Source: JAZDPK01 sp043797615
Lineage (GTDB): Bacteria > Patescibacteriota > Patescibacteriia > UBA11705 > JABHMO01
Assembly (NCBI GenBank): GCA_043797615.1
Contig: JAZDPK010000030.1
Location: 1-64,000 of the forward strand
Direction: 5' to 3'
DNA length: 64,000 nt
The position numbers and the translations under genes are program-made. Positions within the stretch are counted from its first letter, which is position 1. Every line of letters begins with the position of its first letter. The notes beneath the pieces were generated by a model, which was given only the letters and a program-made list of their open reading frames with translations, was not told where the DNA came from and did no database searches. This document shows positions 56,737 to 64,000 of this stretch, piece after piece.

Positions 56737-57165
56737 ATGAATTACCAAGTCATCATTATCCCGATTGTCGCCGCCGTTCTTGCGCAAATCGCCAAGCTGA
56801 TCATCAGCGCCGTCAAACATCAATTTTCATGGAAGGAACTTTTCAGCTACGGCGGCATGCCATCGTCGCACGCGGCGCTCGTGTTTTCGCTGGCGCTCAT
56901 GGCCGGTTTGGCCGACGGCTGGGATTCTACCATTTTCGCGATCGCCGTGGTATTCGGAATAATAATCATCAGAGACGCGGCCGGTCTGCGGCGCGTTGTC
57001 GGAAAGCAATCGCACGCGATCAACGAGCTTGTCCACAAATTGCCGGCAGTTTCGTCGGACGAATTCAATTATTTGAACGAACGGATCGGGCATACGCCGC
57101 TGGAACTTTTTTACGGATGTTTGATCGGATTGGGCATTGTGCTGGCGCATGTTATTATATTTTGA
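56737..57165 (+). CDS. Divergent PAP2 family membrane protein (DUF212)
   Basis: A 142-residue polytopic protein. YGGMPSSHAALVFSLAL carries the PSSH core of PAP2 phosphatases. The second half (RDAAGLRRVVGKQSHAINEL) is the typical YuiD-like segment. It probably acts on membrane lipid phosphates; the substrate is unknown. No SD. Confidence 0.88.
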   Translation: MNYQVIIIPIVAAVLAQIAKLIISAVKHQFSWKELFSYGGMPSSHAALVFSLALMAGLADGWDSTIFAIAVVFGIIIIRDAAGLRRVVGKQSHAINELVHKLPAVSSDEFNYLNERIGHTPLELFYGCLIGLGIVLAHVIIF

Positions 57166-57185
57166 CAAACAATAAATATTTTCAG

Positions 57186-57213
57186 CGGTTTCACGGTATA
57201 GTCCGTGAAACCG
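57186..57213. terminator. Second copy of the GGTTTCACGG terminator
   Basis: CGGTTTCACGG / CCGTGAAACCG around TATAGT, identical to the inner 28 bp of 23198-23227. It again lies between convergent genes. A further AGCGGTC/GACCGCT pair encloses 57231-57294. Confidence 0.88.
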
Positions 57214-57295
57214 TTAGTTTTTATAATTTCAGCGGTCGTATGGTAAACCATTCGTTGTTCTCAGGTTCAGGGCAGGCAGGGCGTGGGACCGCTTT

Positions 57296-57937
57296 TCAAT
57301 CGATTCCGGCAATCTCGCTGTCCAGCTTTTCAAAAAATTCTTTCATGTAATTGTGCCGGTTCTCGGCGACGCGTCTGCCTTCATTCGTCAGCATTTTATT
57401 CTTTAATTTGCAGAGTTTGACGGTATATTCGCGATAAGCGGTGTCCTCCTTGGAATACGAATCGGTTTTTTCAACGTTCAAATCGCTGTTATGCAATCGC
57501 GCGCCGATGGCGCCGGCGAATAAAAACGCGCGGCCGATGCCGATCGCTCCGATTGAATCAAGTTTATCGGAATCGAATAAAATTTTCGCCTCCAGCGATT
57601 CCGGCGCGATGTTGTTTCGAAAACGATGCGCGGCGATGCAATGCACTATTGAATTGATTTTAGTTTGCTCAACTCCCAGGTCTTTCAAAATTTGTTCCGC
57701 CATTTCCGCGCCAATTGCGGCGTGATCCGATTCCCCCTTGCTTTCAAACTCTTTCTCCCGCGCTATATCATGCAAAAACGCGGCCATTTTCAAAATTTCC
57801 AGATCGGCGTTTTCCTGGCGTCCGATTTTTTCGCATAACGAACATACGCGCAACGTATGATCCCAATCATGATGCCCGCCGCCGCTGTTATCAAAAAAAA
57901 TTTTCGCTTTTTCTTTCACTTGTTCAATTATATTCAT
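57296..57937 (-). CDS. HD domain phosphohydrolase
   Basis: A 213-residue protein with HHDWDHTLRVCSLCEKIG (H), MAAFLHDIAREKEF (HD), ESDHAAIGAEMA and DSDKLDSIGAIGIGRAF (D), the full set of an HD metal site. It resembles YedJ-like predicted hydrolases of small phosphorylated metabolites or nucleotides. Substrate unknown. Confidence 0.88.
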   Translation of the reverse strand: MNIIEQVKEKAKIFFDNSGGGHHDWDHTLRVCSLCEKIGRQENADLEILKMAAFLHDIAREKEFESKGESDHAAIGAEMAEQILKDLGVEQTKINSIVHCIAAHRFRNNIAPESLEAKILFDSDKLDSIGAIGIGRAFLFAGAIGARLHNSDLNVEKTDSYSKEDTAYREYTVKLCKLKNKMLTNEGRRVAENRHNYMKEFFEKLDSEIAGID

Positions 57938-57990
57938 AAATTGATTTTATTCGTTATTCGTAGCATTCGGATTTAAGAATATTCGTATTA

Positions 57991-58857
57991 TTATTTTTGG
58001 CAATTAGGACAATAGCTCGTTCCCCTGCCGCCGATCTTAACTTTTGCAATAATCCCTTTTTTGCAGCGTAAACATTTTTCATGTACGCGATGATAAACTT
58101 TCAGGAATTTGCGGAACTGGCCGACCGCTCCTTTCGAATTGACATACGTGTTGACCGACGTGCCTTCGAACTTGATCGCTTTTTCCAGCACTTTTTTTAT
58201 TTCAGCGAATAAATCCTTGCGCTCTTTCAAGCTTAACGACTTGACAATCCGCATCGGCTTGATTTTCGCGGCAAAACACGACTCGTCGGCATAGATATTG
58301 CCTATTCCGGCGATTAAACTCTGATCCGTCAGAACGATCTTAATCTTCTGATTAGTCTTCTTTTTTAAAATATTGTTAAAATATTCAAACGTGAATTTCG
58401 GGTCAAACGGCTCGATGCCGTATTTGTCGGTTTCTTTGTTTAACTTTTCTTTGTCAACGATTTTGAAATAGCCGAACTTGCGCAAATCATTAAAATACAA
58501 TTTCGCGCCGTCCGAAAAGTTGAATTTCACGCGATTAAAGCGATTATTCCGGCCAGCGGCGTTTTCGTCCGGAACACTGGCAACGGTTTGTCCGCTTTTC
58601 GCCAAGTAAACCAGCTGCCCAGTCATTTTTAGATGGCAAAGCATGAACAAGCCGTCTTTTACTTTGAAAATTAGCAGTTTTCCTCTTCTTTCAACCGATT
58701 TAAACGCATTGCCTTTTAAAAATTGAAGAAACTTCGCCGGAGGCGGCGAAATTTTCTTGCGAAAGCTCGGCTCAATCCAGATATCGACGATTTTTTTATT
58801 TACAACTTTGCGCGACAGGCCGCGCTTGATTGTCTCGACTTCGGGAAGTTCAGGCAT
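57991..58857 (-). CDS. mutM: Formamidopyrimidine-DNA glycosylase
   Basis: A 288-residue base-excision repair enzyme for 8-oxoguanine. The N-terminus PELPEVETIKRGL supplies the catalytic Pro and Glu. The H2TH region (SLIAGIGNIYADESCFAAKI) and C-terminal zinc finger (CLRCKKG...YCPNCQK) are present, and KFEGTSVNTYVNSKGAVGQF is the family loop. It lies between the HD gene and gpmI. Confidence 0.96.
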   Translation of the reverse strand: MPELPEVETIKRGLSRKVVNKKIVDIWIEPSFRKKISPPPAKFLQFLKGNAFKSVERRGKLLIFKVKDGLFMLCHLKMTGQLVYLAKSGQTVASVPDENAAGRNNRFNRVKFNFSDGAKLYFNDLRKFGYFKIVDKEKLNKETDKYGIEPFDPKFTFEYFNNILKKKTNQKIKIVLTDQSLIAGIGNIYADESCFAAKIKPMRIVKSLSLKERKDLFAEIKKVLEKAIKFEGTSVNTYVNSKGAVGQFRKFLKVYHRVHEKCLRCKKGIIAKVKIGGRGTSYCPNCQK

Positions 58858-58863
58858 ATGATC

Positions 58864-58957
58864 AGAATAAACTCTAAACCCTAAATTCTAAACACTAAAC
58901 GAATTTAGAATTTTGTATTTTGAATTTATTTAGAATTTAGTATTTAGAACTTAGAAT
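58864..58957. repeat. CTAAATT-word inverted repeat between mutM and gpmI
   Basis: ACTCTAAACCCTAAATTC words face GAATTTAGAATTT words. It contains the 34-bp identical copy (58922-58955) of 54408-54441. Confidence 0.85.
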
Positions 58958-60541
58958 TTATATTAACGCTTTCCCCGTCATCTCCTCCGGCGCGTCTATT
59001 TTCATCATTTTCAGGATCGACGGCGCGATGTCGGACAATAGGCCGACCGGCTGGACCATGCTGAGATCGTTTCCCACCATCTGCACGTCTTCCGCGGTCT
59101 TGCCTTCGAACTCGCGGCCGATGAAAACGCACGGCACCGGGTAAGTGCTGTGTTCCTTGTCGATCTCGCCGGTCTGCAGATTGATCAGCTCTTCCGCGTT
59201 GCCGTGATCCGCGACGATAATCGCATCGCCGCCTTTTGAAAGGATGACGCCGACCGCTTCGCCCAAGCATTTATCAACATACTCGATCGCGTCGACCGTG
59301 GCTTTAATGTCGCCGGTATGCCCGACCATGTCCGGATTGGCGAAATTGACGACGATAAAATCGTGTTTTTCCTTTAAAATTTCGCCGATCAATTCTTCCG
59401 TGACTTTTTTCGCGGACATTTCCGGCTTTTCGGCGTAGGACGCGACTTTCGGCGAAGGAATGACGATGCGCTCCTCGCCTTCGTACGGCTCTTCCACGCC
59501 GCCGCCGAAAAAGAAAGTGACGTGCGCGTACTTTTCCGTTTCCGCGATATGCAGCTGGCGCAGGCCTTTTTCGCTCAGGATTTTCGGCAGAGTCGTTTTG
59601 ATCTCCTCTTTTTCAAATGCCACGCGAACCGGCAGCCCCTTCTCGTACTCGGTCATTGTGGCGAAATGCAGATTGCTTATCTTCGGTCCGCGGTCGAACT
59701 TATCGAATTGGTCGAGAACGAACGCCTGCGTCAATTGCCTGGCGCGGTCGGCGCGGTAGTTGAAGAAAATAACGGCGTCGTTGTCGGAAACAACGGCGGT
59801 CGGGGAATTGTCCCTGCCGATGACGATCGGGACGAATTCCTCGTCGAAAACTTTCCTGCCGTAGGAATGTTCGATCGCTTTTCGCGGCTCCTTGAAAAAT
59901 TCTTCGCTTTTTCCTTGGGCAACGGCTTGATAAGATTTAACGACCCTCTCCCAGCGGTTGTCGCGGTCCATGGCATACATGCGGCCATGGATCGTGGCGA
60001 TTTCACCGACGCCGATTTTATCAATGTTCTTTTCCAAATCCTCGATAAATCCTTTGCCGCTGTTGAAAGTGGAATCGCGTCCGTCCAAAAAAGCGTGGAT
60101 AAAAACGTCTTTGACTTTGTGCTTCTTCGCCATTTCAAGCAAAGCGTAGCAGTGCGAATTCATTCCGTGAACCTTGCCTTCGCTCATGATTCCCATCAAA
60201 TGCAGTTTTGATTTGTGCTTTTTAACGTGTTCGATCGCGTCCAATAACGATTTATTTTCAAAAAATGATCCGTTTTCGATCGCGCGGTCGATGCGCGGCA
60301 GATTCTGATAAAAAATTCTGCCCGCGCCGAGGTTCAAATGTCCGACTTCGGAATTGCCCACTTCGCCCCACGACAAGCCCACCGCTTCGCCTGACGCGAG
60401 CAGGGTAATCGCCGGATATCCGGCAACATATTTAATGAAATTCGGCGTCTTCGCAAGCGTTACGCCATTGCCTTCGGAAGGCGGCGCCACGCCCCAGCCG
60501 TCGAGAATGATTAAAACGATGGGTTTTGGAATATTCTGCAT
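58958..60541 (-). CDS. gpmI: 2,3-BPG-independent phosphoglycerate mutase (copy 1)
   Basis: A 527-residue alkaline-phosphatase-fold mutase converting 3-PG to 2-PG. LIILDGWGVAP (metal Asp), GNSEVGHLNLGAGR (phosphoryl Ser), FLDGRDS, ADRARQL, FANPDMVGHTG and VADHGNAE cover the two-manganese site. All catalytic residues are intact. It follows a second gpmI and enolase on the same strand, so lower glycolysis is clustered. Confidence 0.96.
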   Translation of the reverse strand: MQNIPKPIVLIILDGWGVAPPSEGNGVTLAKTPNFIKYVAGYPAITLLASGEAVGLSWGEVGNSEVGHLNLGAGRIFYQNLPRIDRAIENGSFFENKSLLDAIEHVKKHKSKLHLMGIMSEGKVHGMNSHCYALLEMAKKHKVKDVFIHAFLDGRDSTFNSGKGFIEDLEKNIDKIGVGEIATIHGRMYAMDRDNRWERVVKSYQAVAQGKSEEFFKEPRKAIEHSYGRKVFDEEFVPIVIGRDNSPTAVVSDNDAVIFFNYRADRARQLTQAFVLDQFDKFDRGPKISNLHFATMTEYEKGLPVRVAFEKEEIKTTLPKILSEKGLRQLHIAETEKYAHVTFFFGGGVEEPYEGEERIVIPSPKVASYAEKPEMSAKKVTEELIGEILKEKHDFIVVNFANPDMVGHTGDIKATVDAIEYVDKCLGEAVGVILSKGGDAIIVADHGNAEELINLQTGEIDKEHSTYPVPCVFIGREFEGKTAEDVQMVGNDLSMVQPVGLLSDIAPSILKMMKIDAPEEMTGKALI

Positions 60542-60695
60542 ATGAAATATTTAACGAACGCTACCATGCTCTAGCGTATGATAGTGAAAATTAAAAAATT
60601 TATTTTTAAATAAATAGTCTGAGCTATTTGTTCCAATTCCGCTCGAAATTACCTTTTCGCGGACTGCCGCAGATGCTGAGTATTTTCATATTCAA

Positions 60696-62240
60696 TTATA
60701 TAATCAATGATTCATCGATCACTTTCGGCAATTTCTTTTCGCCGAATATTTCATAAATCGTAGGCGCGATGTTTCCCAATTTGCCTTTTCGCAATTTTGC
60801 GCCTTTCATCGCGTCGCTGACAAGCATAAAAGGCACCGGATTGGTCGTGTGCTCGGTCCATATTTCATTCGTAGTCAAATCCAGCATTTTTTCCGCATTG
60901 CCGTGGTCGGCAGTGACTATTATATCACCCTTCTTCCTTAAAATTAAATTTACCAAACGGCCCAGGCAGACGTCAACATGCTCGATCGCTTTGATCACCG
61001 CCTTGATGTCGCCGGTGTGCCCCACCATGTCCGGATTGGCGAAATTCGCGACGTAAAAATCATATCCGTCTTTTTTAATGAATTTCCCCAACGCGCCGGT
61101 GATTTCGTAAACGCTCATTTCCGGCTTCATCGCGTAGCTTTTCACTTTAAGAGAAGGGATGCGCAACCGATCTTCCCCGTTCACCGGATCGGCGAATCCG
61201 CCGTTCATGAAATACGTGACGTGCGCGTATTTTTCCGTTTCCGCGACGTAAAGCTGTTTTTTTTCCTTCAACAAAATCGGCAGAGTGTGTTTAACGTCCG
61301 AACTGGGAAAAGCGGTGGCGATGTCGTCCAGATCAGGGCCGAAATCGGTGAATGCGCAAAAAAACAAATTTTTCGCCACCTTGATCCGTTTAAACGCGCC
61401 CGGATTCAGCTTGTTGAATTCGTCTTGGACAAAACATTTAGTCAGCTGGCGGGCGCGGTCGGAACGCAGATTGAAAAAAATGATCGCGTCATCGTCCTTC
61501 ACCCTGCTATCCTTGACCTGCTTTTTATCTTTGCAAACAATGGACGGCTCGATGTATTCGTCCGTAATTTTTTGATTGTAAGCGTGCAAAATGGCGTCGC
61601 GGTAGTCGGGATAAACCAAGCCGCCTTCAATCGTCAGGCAATCATACGCTTTTTTCGCGCGATCCCAATTCTTGCCGCGGTCCATGGCGAAAAAGCGCCC
61701 GAGAATGCTGGCGATCGTCGCCTTGCCGTATATTTTTTTCAAAACGCAATCGATGATTTTCAGGGCGGAGAACTGCGGCGCATCGCGGCCGTCGGTGATC
61801 AAATGCAGATAGATTTTCGTCAATCCGGCGCCGTACGCCAAATCGACCAGCGCGTACAAATGGTCGAGCGACGAGTGCGGGCTTTCGCCGTCCGAAACCA
61901 AGCCGAGCAGATGCAAAGCGGAATTGTTTTTTTTCACATGATCGATCGCTTGCTTGAACGCGAGATTTTTCTGAAAACGTCCGTCGGCGATTGCTTCGGA
62001 AATCAAAACCGCGTCCTGCTTTATCTCCCGGCCGGCGCCGATATTCATGTGGCCGGCTTCGGAATTGCCCACTTGATCTTTAGGTAAGCCGACGAACTGG
62101 CCGTGGGCGTGCAACAAAGTATGCGGGTATTTTTCCCATAGCCTGTCGAAATTCGGTTTTTTAGCGAGTTTAATCGCATTGCCCAAAGAGGCGGGAGCGA
62201 TTCCCCAGCCGTCCAAAATCAATAATAATAAAGGTTTCAT
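60696..62240 (-). CDS. gpmI: 2,3-BPG-independent phosphoglycerate mutase (copy 2)
   Basis: A 514-residue paralogue of the next gene: LLILDGWGIAP, GNSEAGHMNIGAGR, ITDGRDAP, FANPDMVGHTG and TADHGNAEK, all catalytic residues present. It differs clearly from copy 1 in sequence, so the pair is not recent. ATG 62240 (MKPLLLLILDGWG) is chosen; the 12-codon extension upstream runs into the palindrome at 62259. Confidence 0.95.
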   Translation of the reverse strand: MKPLLLLILDGWGIAPASLGNAIKLAKKPNFDRLWEKYPHTLLHAHGQFVGLPKDQVGNSEAGHMNIGAGREIKQDAVLISEAIADGRFQKNLAFKQAIDHVKKNNSALHLLGLVSDGESPHSSLDHLYALVDLAYGAGLTKIYLHLITDGRDAPQFSALKIIDCVLKKIYGKATIASILGRFFAMDRGKNWDRAKKAYDCLTIEGGLVYPDYRDAILHAYNQKITDEYIEPSIVCKDKKQVKDSRVKDDDAIIFFNLRSDRARQLTKCFVQDEFNKLNPGAFKRIKVAKNLFFCAFTDFGPDLDDIATAFPSSDVKHTLPILLKEKKQLYVAETEKYAHVTYFMNGGFADPVNGEDRLRIPSLKVKSYAMKPEMSVYEITGALGKFIKKDGYDFYVANFANPDMVGHTGDIKAVIKAIEHVDVCLGRLVNLILRKKGDIIVTADHGNAEKMLDLTTNEIWTEHTTNPVPFMLVSDAMKGAKLRKGKLGNIAPTIYEIFGEKKLPKVIDESLII

Positions 62241-62258
62241 ATGAATATCATTTCTTTT

Positions 62259-62300
62259 CCCGTATGTACGGAGCAATAATTATTGTTCCGTACATACGGG
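62259..62300. other. 42-bp near-perfect palindrome between eno and gpmI
   Basis: CCCGTATGTACGGA-G-CAATAA faces TTATTG-T-TCCGTACATACGGG with one G/T mismatch and no loop. No U tract on either strand. It would form a strong hairpin in the eno-gpmI message, 19 bp before the gpmI start. Confidence 0.8.
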
Positions 62301-62312
62301 GCAATGAAGCGA

Positions 62313-63575
62313 TTATCCGCAAATCTCGTCTTCAATTTCCATTAGGCGATTATACTTCTCAACGCGTTCACCTCTTGAAATTCCGACTTTCACGAATTCC
62401 GAATTGGTCGCGGCCGCGAGATCGATCATGAAGGCGTCGTTCGTTTCTCCGCCGCCGCGGTGCGAAACGATCGTCCAGAATCCGGCTTTGTGCGCCATTT
62501 CAATCGTTTTAACCGTTTCCGTCAGCGTGCCGATCTGATTCAATTTGATCAGAATGGCGTTGATCGCTTTCAGTTTGATCGCCATTTTCAGACGTTCCGG
62601 ATTGGTCACGGTCAAATCGTCGCCGATTATCCGGACTTTGTCGCCAAGCTCTTTCATTAAAACCGGCCACCATTCCCAATCATCCTCGGCCAGCGGATCT
62701 TCGAGCGACAGCAACGGATATTTCCGCACCCACTTTTTGTAAAAATCGATCATTTCACGCGAAGTCAAAATCGTGCCGTTTTTCGGCAAATGATAACTTC
62801 CGCCTTTGAACAATTCGGAAGCGGCCGGATCAACGGCCAGCATGACATCTTTGCCAACGACATATCCGGCTTTCTTGATCGCGCGCAGAATCAATTTCCA
62901 CGGCTCTTCGTTATTTTTCATTCCGGCCGGAGCGAACGCGCCTTCATTGCCCACGTTCGAACTGATTTTTTCTTCCTGCAAAATTCTTTTCAAGGCGAGA
63001 TAAACTTCCGCCCCGCAGCGCACGCATTCTTTAACATTCTTTCCGCTTACGGGCGCGATCAGATATTCCTGCAAATCAGTCGAATCGAACGCGTGCTTGC
63101 CGCCTTCCACGCACACCATCATCGGCCGCGGCAGATTGAATTTTTTATATGGTAAGCGGTAAACTTTTCGAATGTACTCGTAAAGCGGTATTTTCTTCGC
63201 ATTGGCCGAGGCGCGGGCGATGGCCAGCGAAACGCCAAGAATGGCGTTGCCGCCGAGCTTGCCCTTATTTGAAGTGCCGTCGAGCTTAATCATTAGCGCG
63301 TCGATATTCTTCTGTCCGTATGGATTTTTGTTAATCAGAAGCGGCGCGATTTTTTTATTGACGTTGGCAACGGCTTTCAGCATGCCCAGGCCTTCAAAGC
63401 GCTTCTTGTCATTGTCAAAAATAACCCTGGCTTCATGGATGCCGGAAGACGCGCCGAACGGCACCGACGCGACGCCGACCGTCCGGTTGCTTAAAACGAC
63501 TTTAACTTCGATGGACGGCGTGGCGCCGGACGACAAAATTTCGCGGGCTTTAATCGATTTAATTTTCATAAGCAA
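62313..63575 (-). CDS. eno: Enolase, divergent
   Basis: A 420-residue enolase making phosphoenolpyruvate. DGTSNKGKLGGNAILGVSLAIARA, SLEDPLAEDDWEWW, KLNQIGTLTETVKTI and SHRGGGETNDAFMIDLAAATNSEFVKVGISRGERVEKYN cover the barrel and metal sites. The usual INGGSHADNNVDIQEFMI segment reads CVEGGKHAFDSTDLQEYLI, a marked divergence though the active His is kept. Confidence 0.94.
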   Translation of the reverse strand: MLMKIKSIKAREILSSGATPSIEVKVVLSNRTVGVASVPFGASSGIHEARVIFDNDKKRFEGLGMLKAVANVNKKIAPLLINKNPYGQKNIDALMIKLDGTSNKGKLGGNAILGVSLAIARASANAKKIPLYEYIRKVYRLPYKKFNLPRPMMVCVEGGKHAFDSTDLQEYLIAPVSGKNVKECVRCGAEVYLALKRILQEEKISSNVGNEGAFAPAGMKNNEEPWKLILRAIKKAGYVVGKDVMLAVDPAASELFKGGSYHLPKNGTILTSREMIDFYKKWVRKYPLLSLEDPLAEDDWEWWPVLMKELGDKVRIIGDDLTVTNPERLKMAIKLKAINAILIKLNQIGTLTETVKTIEMAHKAGFWTIVSHRGGGETNDAFMIDLAAATNSEFVKVGISRGERVEKYNRLMEIEDEICG

Positions 63576-63651
63576 TAATCATGAATAAAATAATTTAATA
63601 TTTCTTTATCATCTTGCCCTTTTCCGCCTTGTTTTGCCCTGTTTAACTTTT

Positions 63652-64000
63652 CTATAAAATTTCGTAAGTGATCGTCACATTCGCTTTGATTTCGTTTTCG
63701 CCGGATTGAATGCTCGGCGCCGGCGCGGATTCGCCACCTCCGCCCATGCCAAAATCGGCGGCGTATGCGCTTTTATACATTACCGGCTGATAATTTGATT
63801 CAGAGAAAGAGACAATTTTGCTGAATTTCACACCGAGCTGCTTGGCCAAGGCCTGCGCTTTCGTTTTCGCGTCGTCAATCGCCTTTTGGCGCGCTTCCGC
63901 TTGCAACGCGACTTTGTCGTCGATTTCAAAATTCAAGCTGCCGATCTGATTCGCGCCCTTTTCTCCGGCTATTTTCAAAATGTCGCTGATTTTTTTCGTA
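63652..64000 (-). CDS. SIMPL domain protein (DUF541), cut by window edge
   Basis: The visible 115 residues are the C-terminal part of a SIMPL/BP26-like protein: ISDILKIAGEKGANQIGSLNFEIDD, ARQKAIDDAKTKAQALAKQLGVKFSKIVSFSE and a C-terminal ANVTITYEI strand. The family is exported or periplasmic, of unclear function. The frame stays open to base 64000, so the true start is outside. Confidence 0.85.
   Translation of the reverse strand, partial: TKKISDILKIAGEKGANQIGSLNFEIDDKVALQAEARQKAIDDAKTKAQALAKQLGVKFSKIVSFSESNYQPVMYKSAYAADFGMGGGGESAPAPSIQSGENEIKANVTITYEIL

Noticed and set aside
53465..57168. UGA recoding (code 25)
   Set aside because: TGA ends rdgB and the PAP2 gene exactly where the families end, and no conserved Gly is coded by TGA.
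60559..60587. Functional terminator between the two gpmI genes
   Set aside because: The stem is imperfect (CTACCATGCTCTAGCGTATGATAG region) and no U tract follows on the minus strand; it looks like a decayed relative of the 51861 hairpin.
60978..62087. 369-codon plus-strand ORF opposite gpmI
   Set aside because: Antisense shadow of a fully conserved enzyme gene.
1..64000. tRNA or rRNA genes
   Set aside because: No GTTCGAATC-type T-arm with matching acceptor stem and no rRNA core motif was found on either strand.
1..64000. CRISPR array
   Set aside because: The only tandem repeats (1-132) have no spacers; the word repeats elsewhere are irregular inverted repeats.

Overview
The window reads as a chromosomal segment of a Candidate Phyla Radiation (Patescibacteria) bacterium, most likely in the Parcubacteria/Falkowbacteria neighbourhood; the phylum-level guess is inference. 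Supporting signs are compact single-copy housekeeping genes mostly without Shine-Dalgarno (SD) sites, a ProRS without the editing insert, a UvrD-like helicase-nuclease carrying an intein, a PriA with degraded ATPase motifs, a translin-family gene, Bro-N and GGDEF genes, and many small ORFans. TGA is used as a normal stop (57165, 53464), so the code is 11, not the UGA-Gly code of Gracilibacteria/SR1. No rRNA, tRNA or CRISPR array was seen. Layout: 0-6 kb is a cell-surface polysaccharide region (GT2 glycosyltransferase, O-antigen ligase) interrupted by a radical-SAM gene and a Bro-N cassette that sits between a truncated and a full copy of the ligase gene start. 5.5-17 kb holds priA-def-fmt, the Memo-like and radical-SAM members of the AmmeMemoRadiSam set, a frameshifted secreted repeat protein, clpB under a consensus promoter with a CIRCE operator, and a TagA-type glycosyltransferase fused to a Nudix hydrolase. 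17-25 kb has two ORFans, gltX, an EnvC/M23 hydrolase, a HExxH protein and a Xer recombinase next to about 0.6 kb of gene-free DNA. 25-31 kb holds ftsQ, serS, lysS, greA and small ORFans. 31-39 kb is the cell-shape cluster mrdA-mreD-mreC-mreB-proS, all on the minus strand, broken by one plus-strand gene flanked by inverted repeats. 39-47 kb has the intein helicase, a sigma-region-4-only protein, a tandem GGDEF protein split by a frameshift, and cvpA. 47-57 kb has tatD-metG-rsmI, a 1.2-kb RNA-only locus, an orphan DNA methyltransferase, rdgB, a TrpR-like regulator, a translin homologue and mltG. 57-64 kb has an HD protein, mutM, two tandem phosphoglycerate mutases, enolase and a truncated SIMPL protein. 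The strongest candidate for an undescribed system is 50.8-51.85 kb, where three promoter-terminator modules lie back to back without a protein gene of normal size. The largest predicted transcript (about 0.7 kb) has a perfect -35, a terminator, an H-type pseudoknot, an internal anti-SD, and two 10-codon ORFs with strong SDs (MSTLYPCPFL and MAYLYPVPFY) that share L-Y-P-x-P-F through synonymous codon changes. Two genome-wide habits also stand out. First, a set of ORFans has near-identical promoters (TTGACA, exactly 17 bp, TANNNT) plus strong SDs. Second, low-complexity inverted repeats built from reiterated short words fill intergenic gaps and appear to have entered coding frames of serS, tatD, rsmI and the methyltransferase. 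All functions are inferred by reading motifs; no database search was run.
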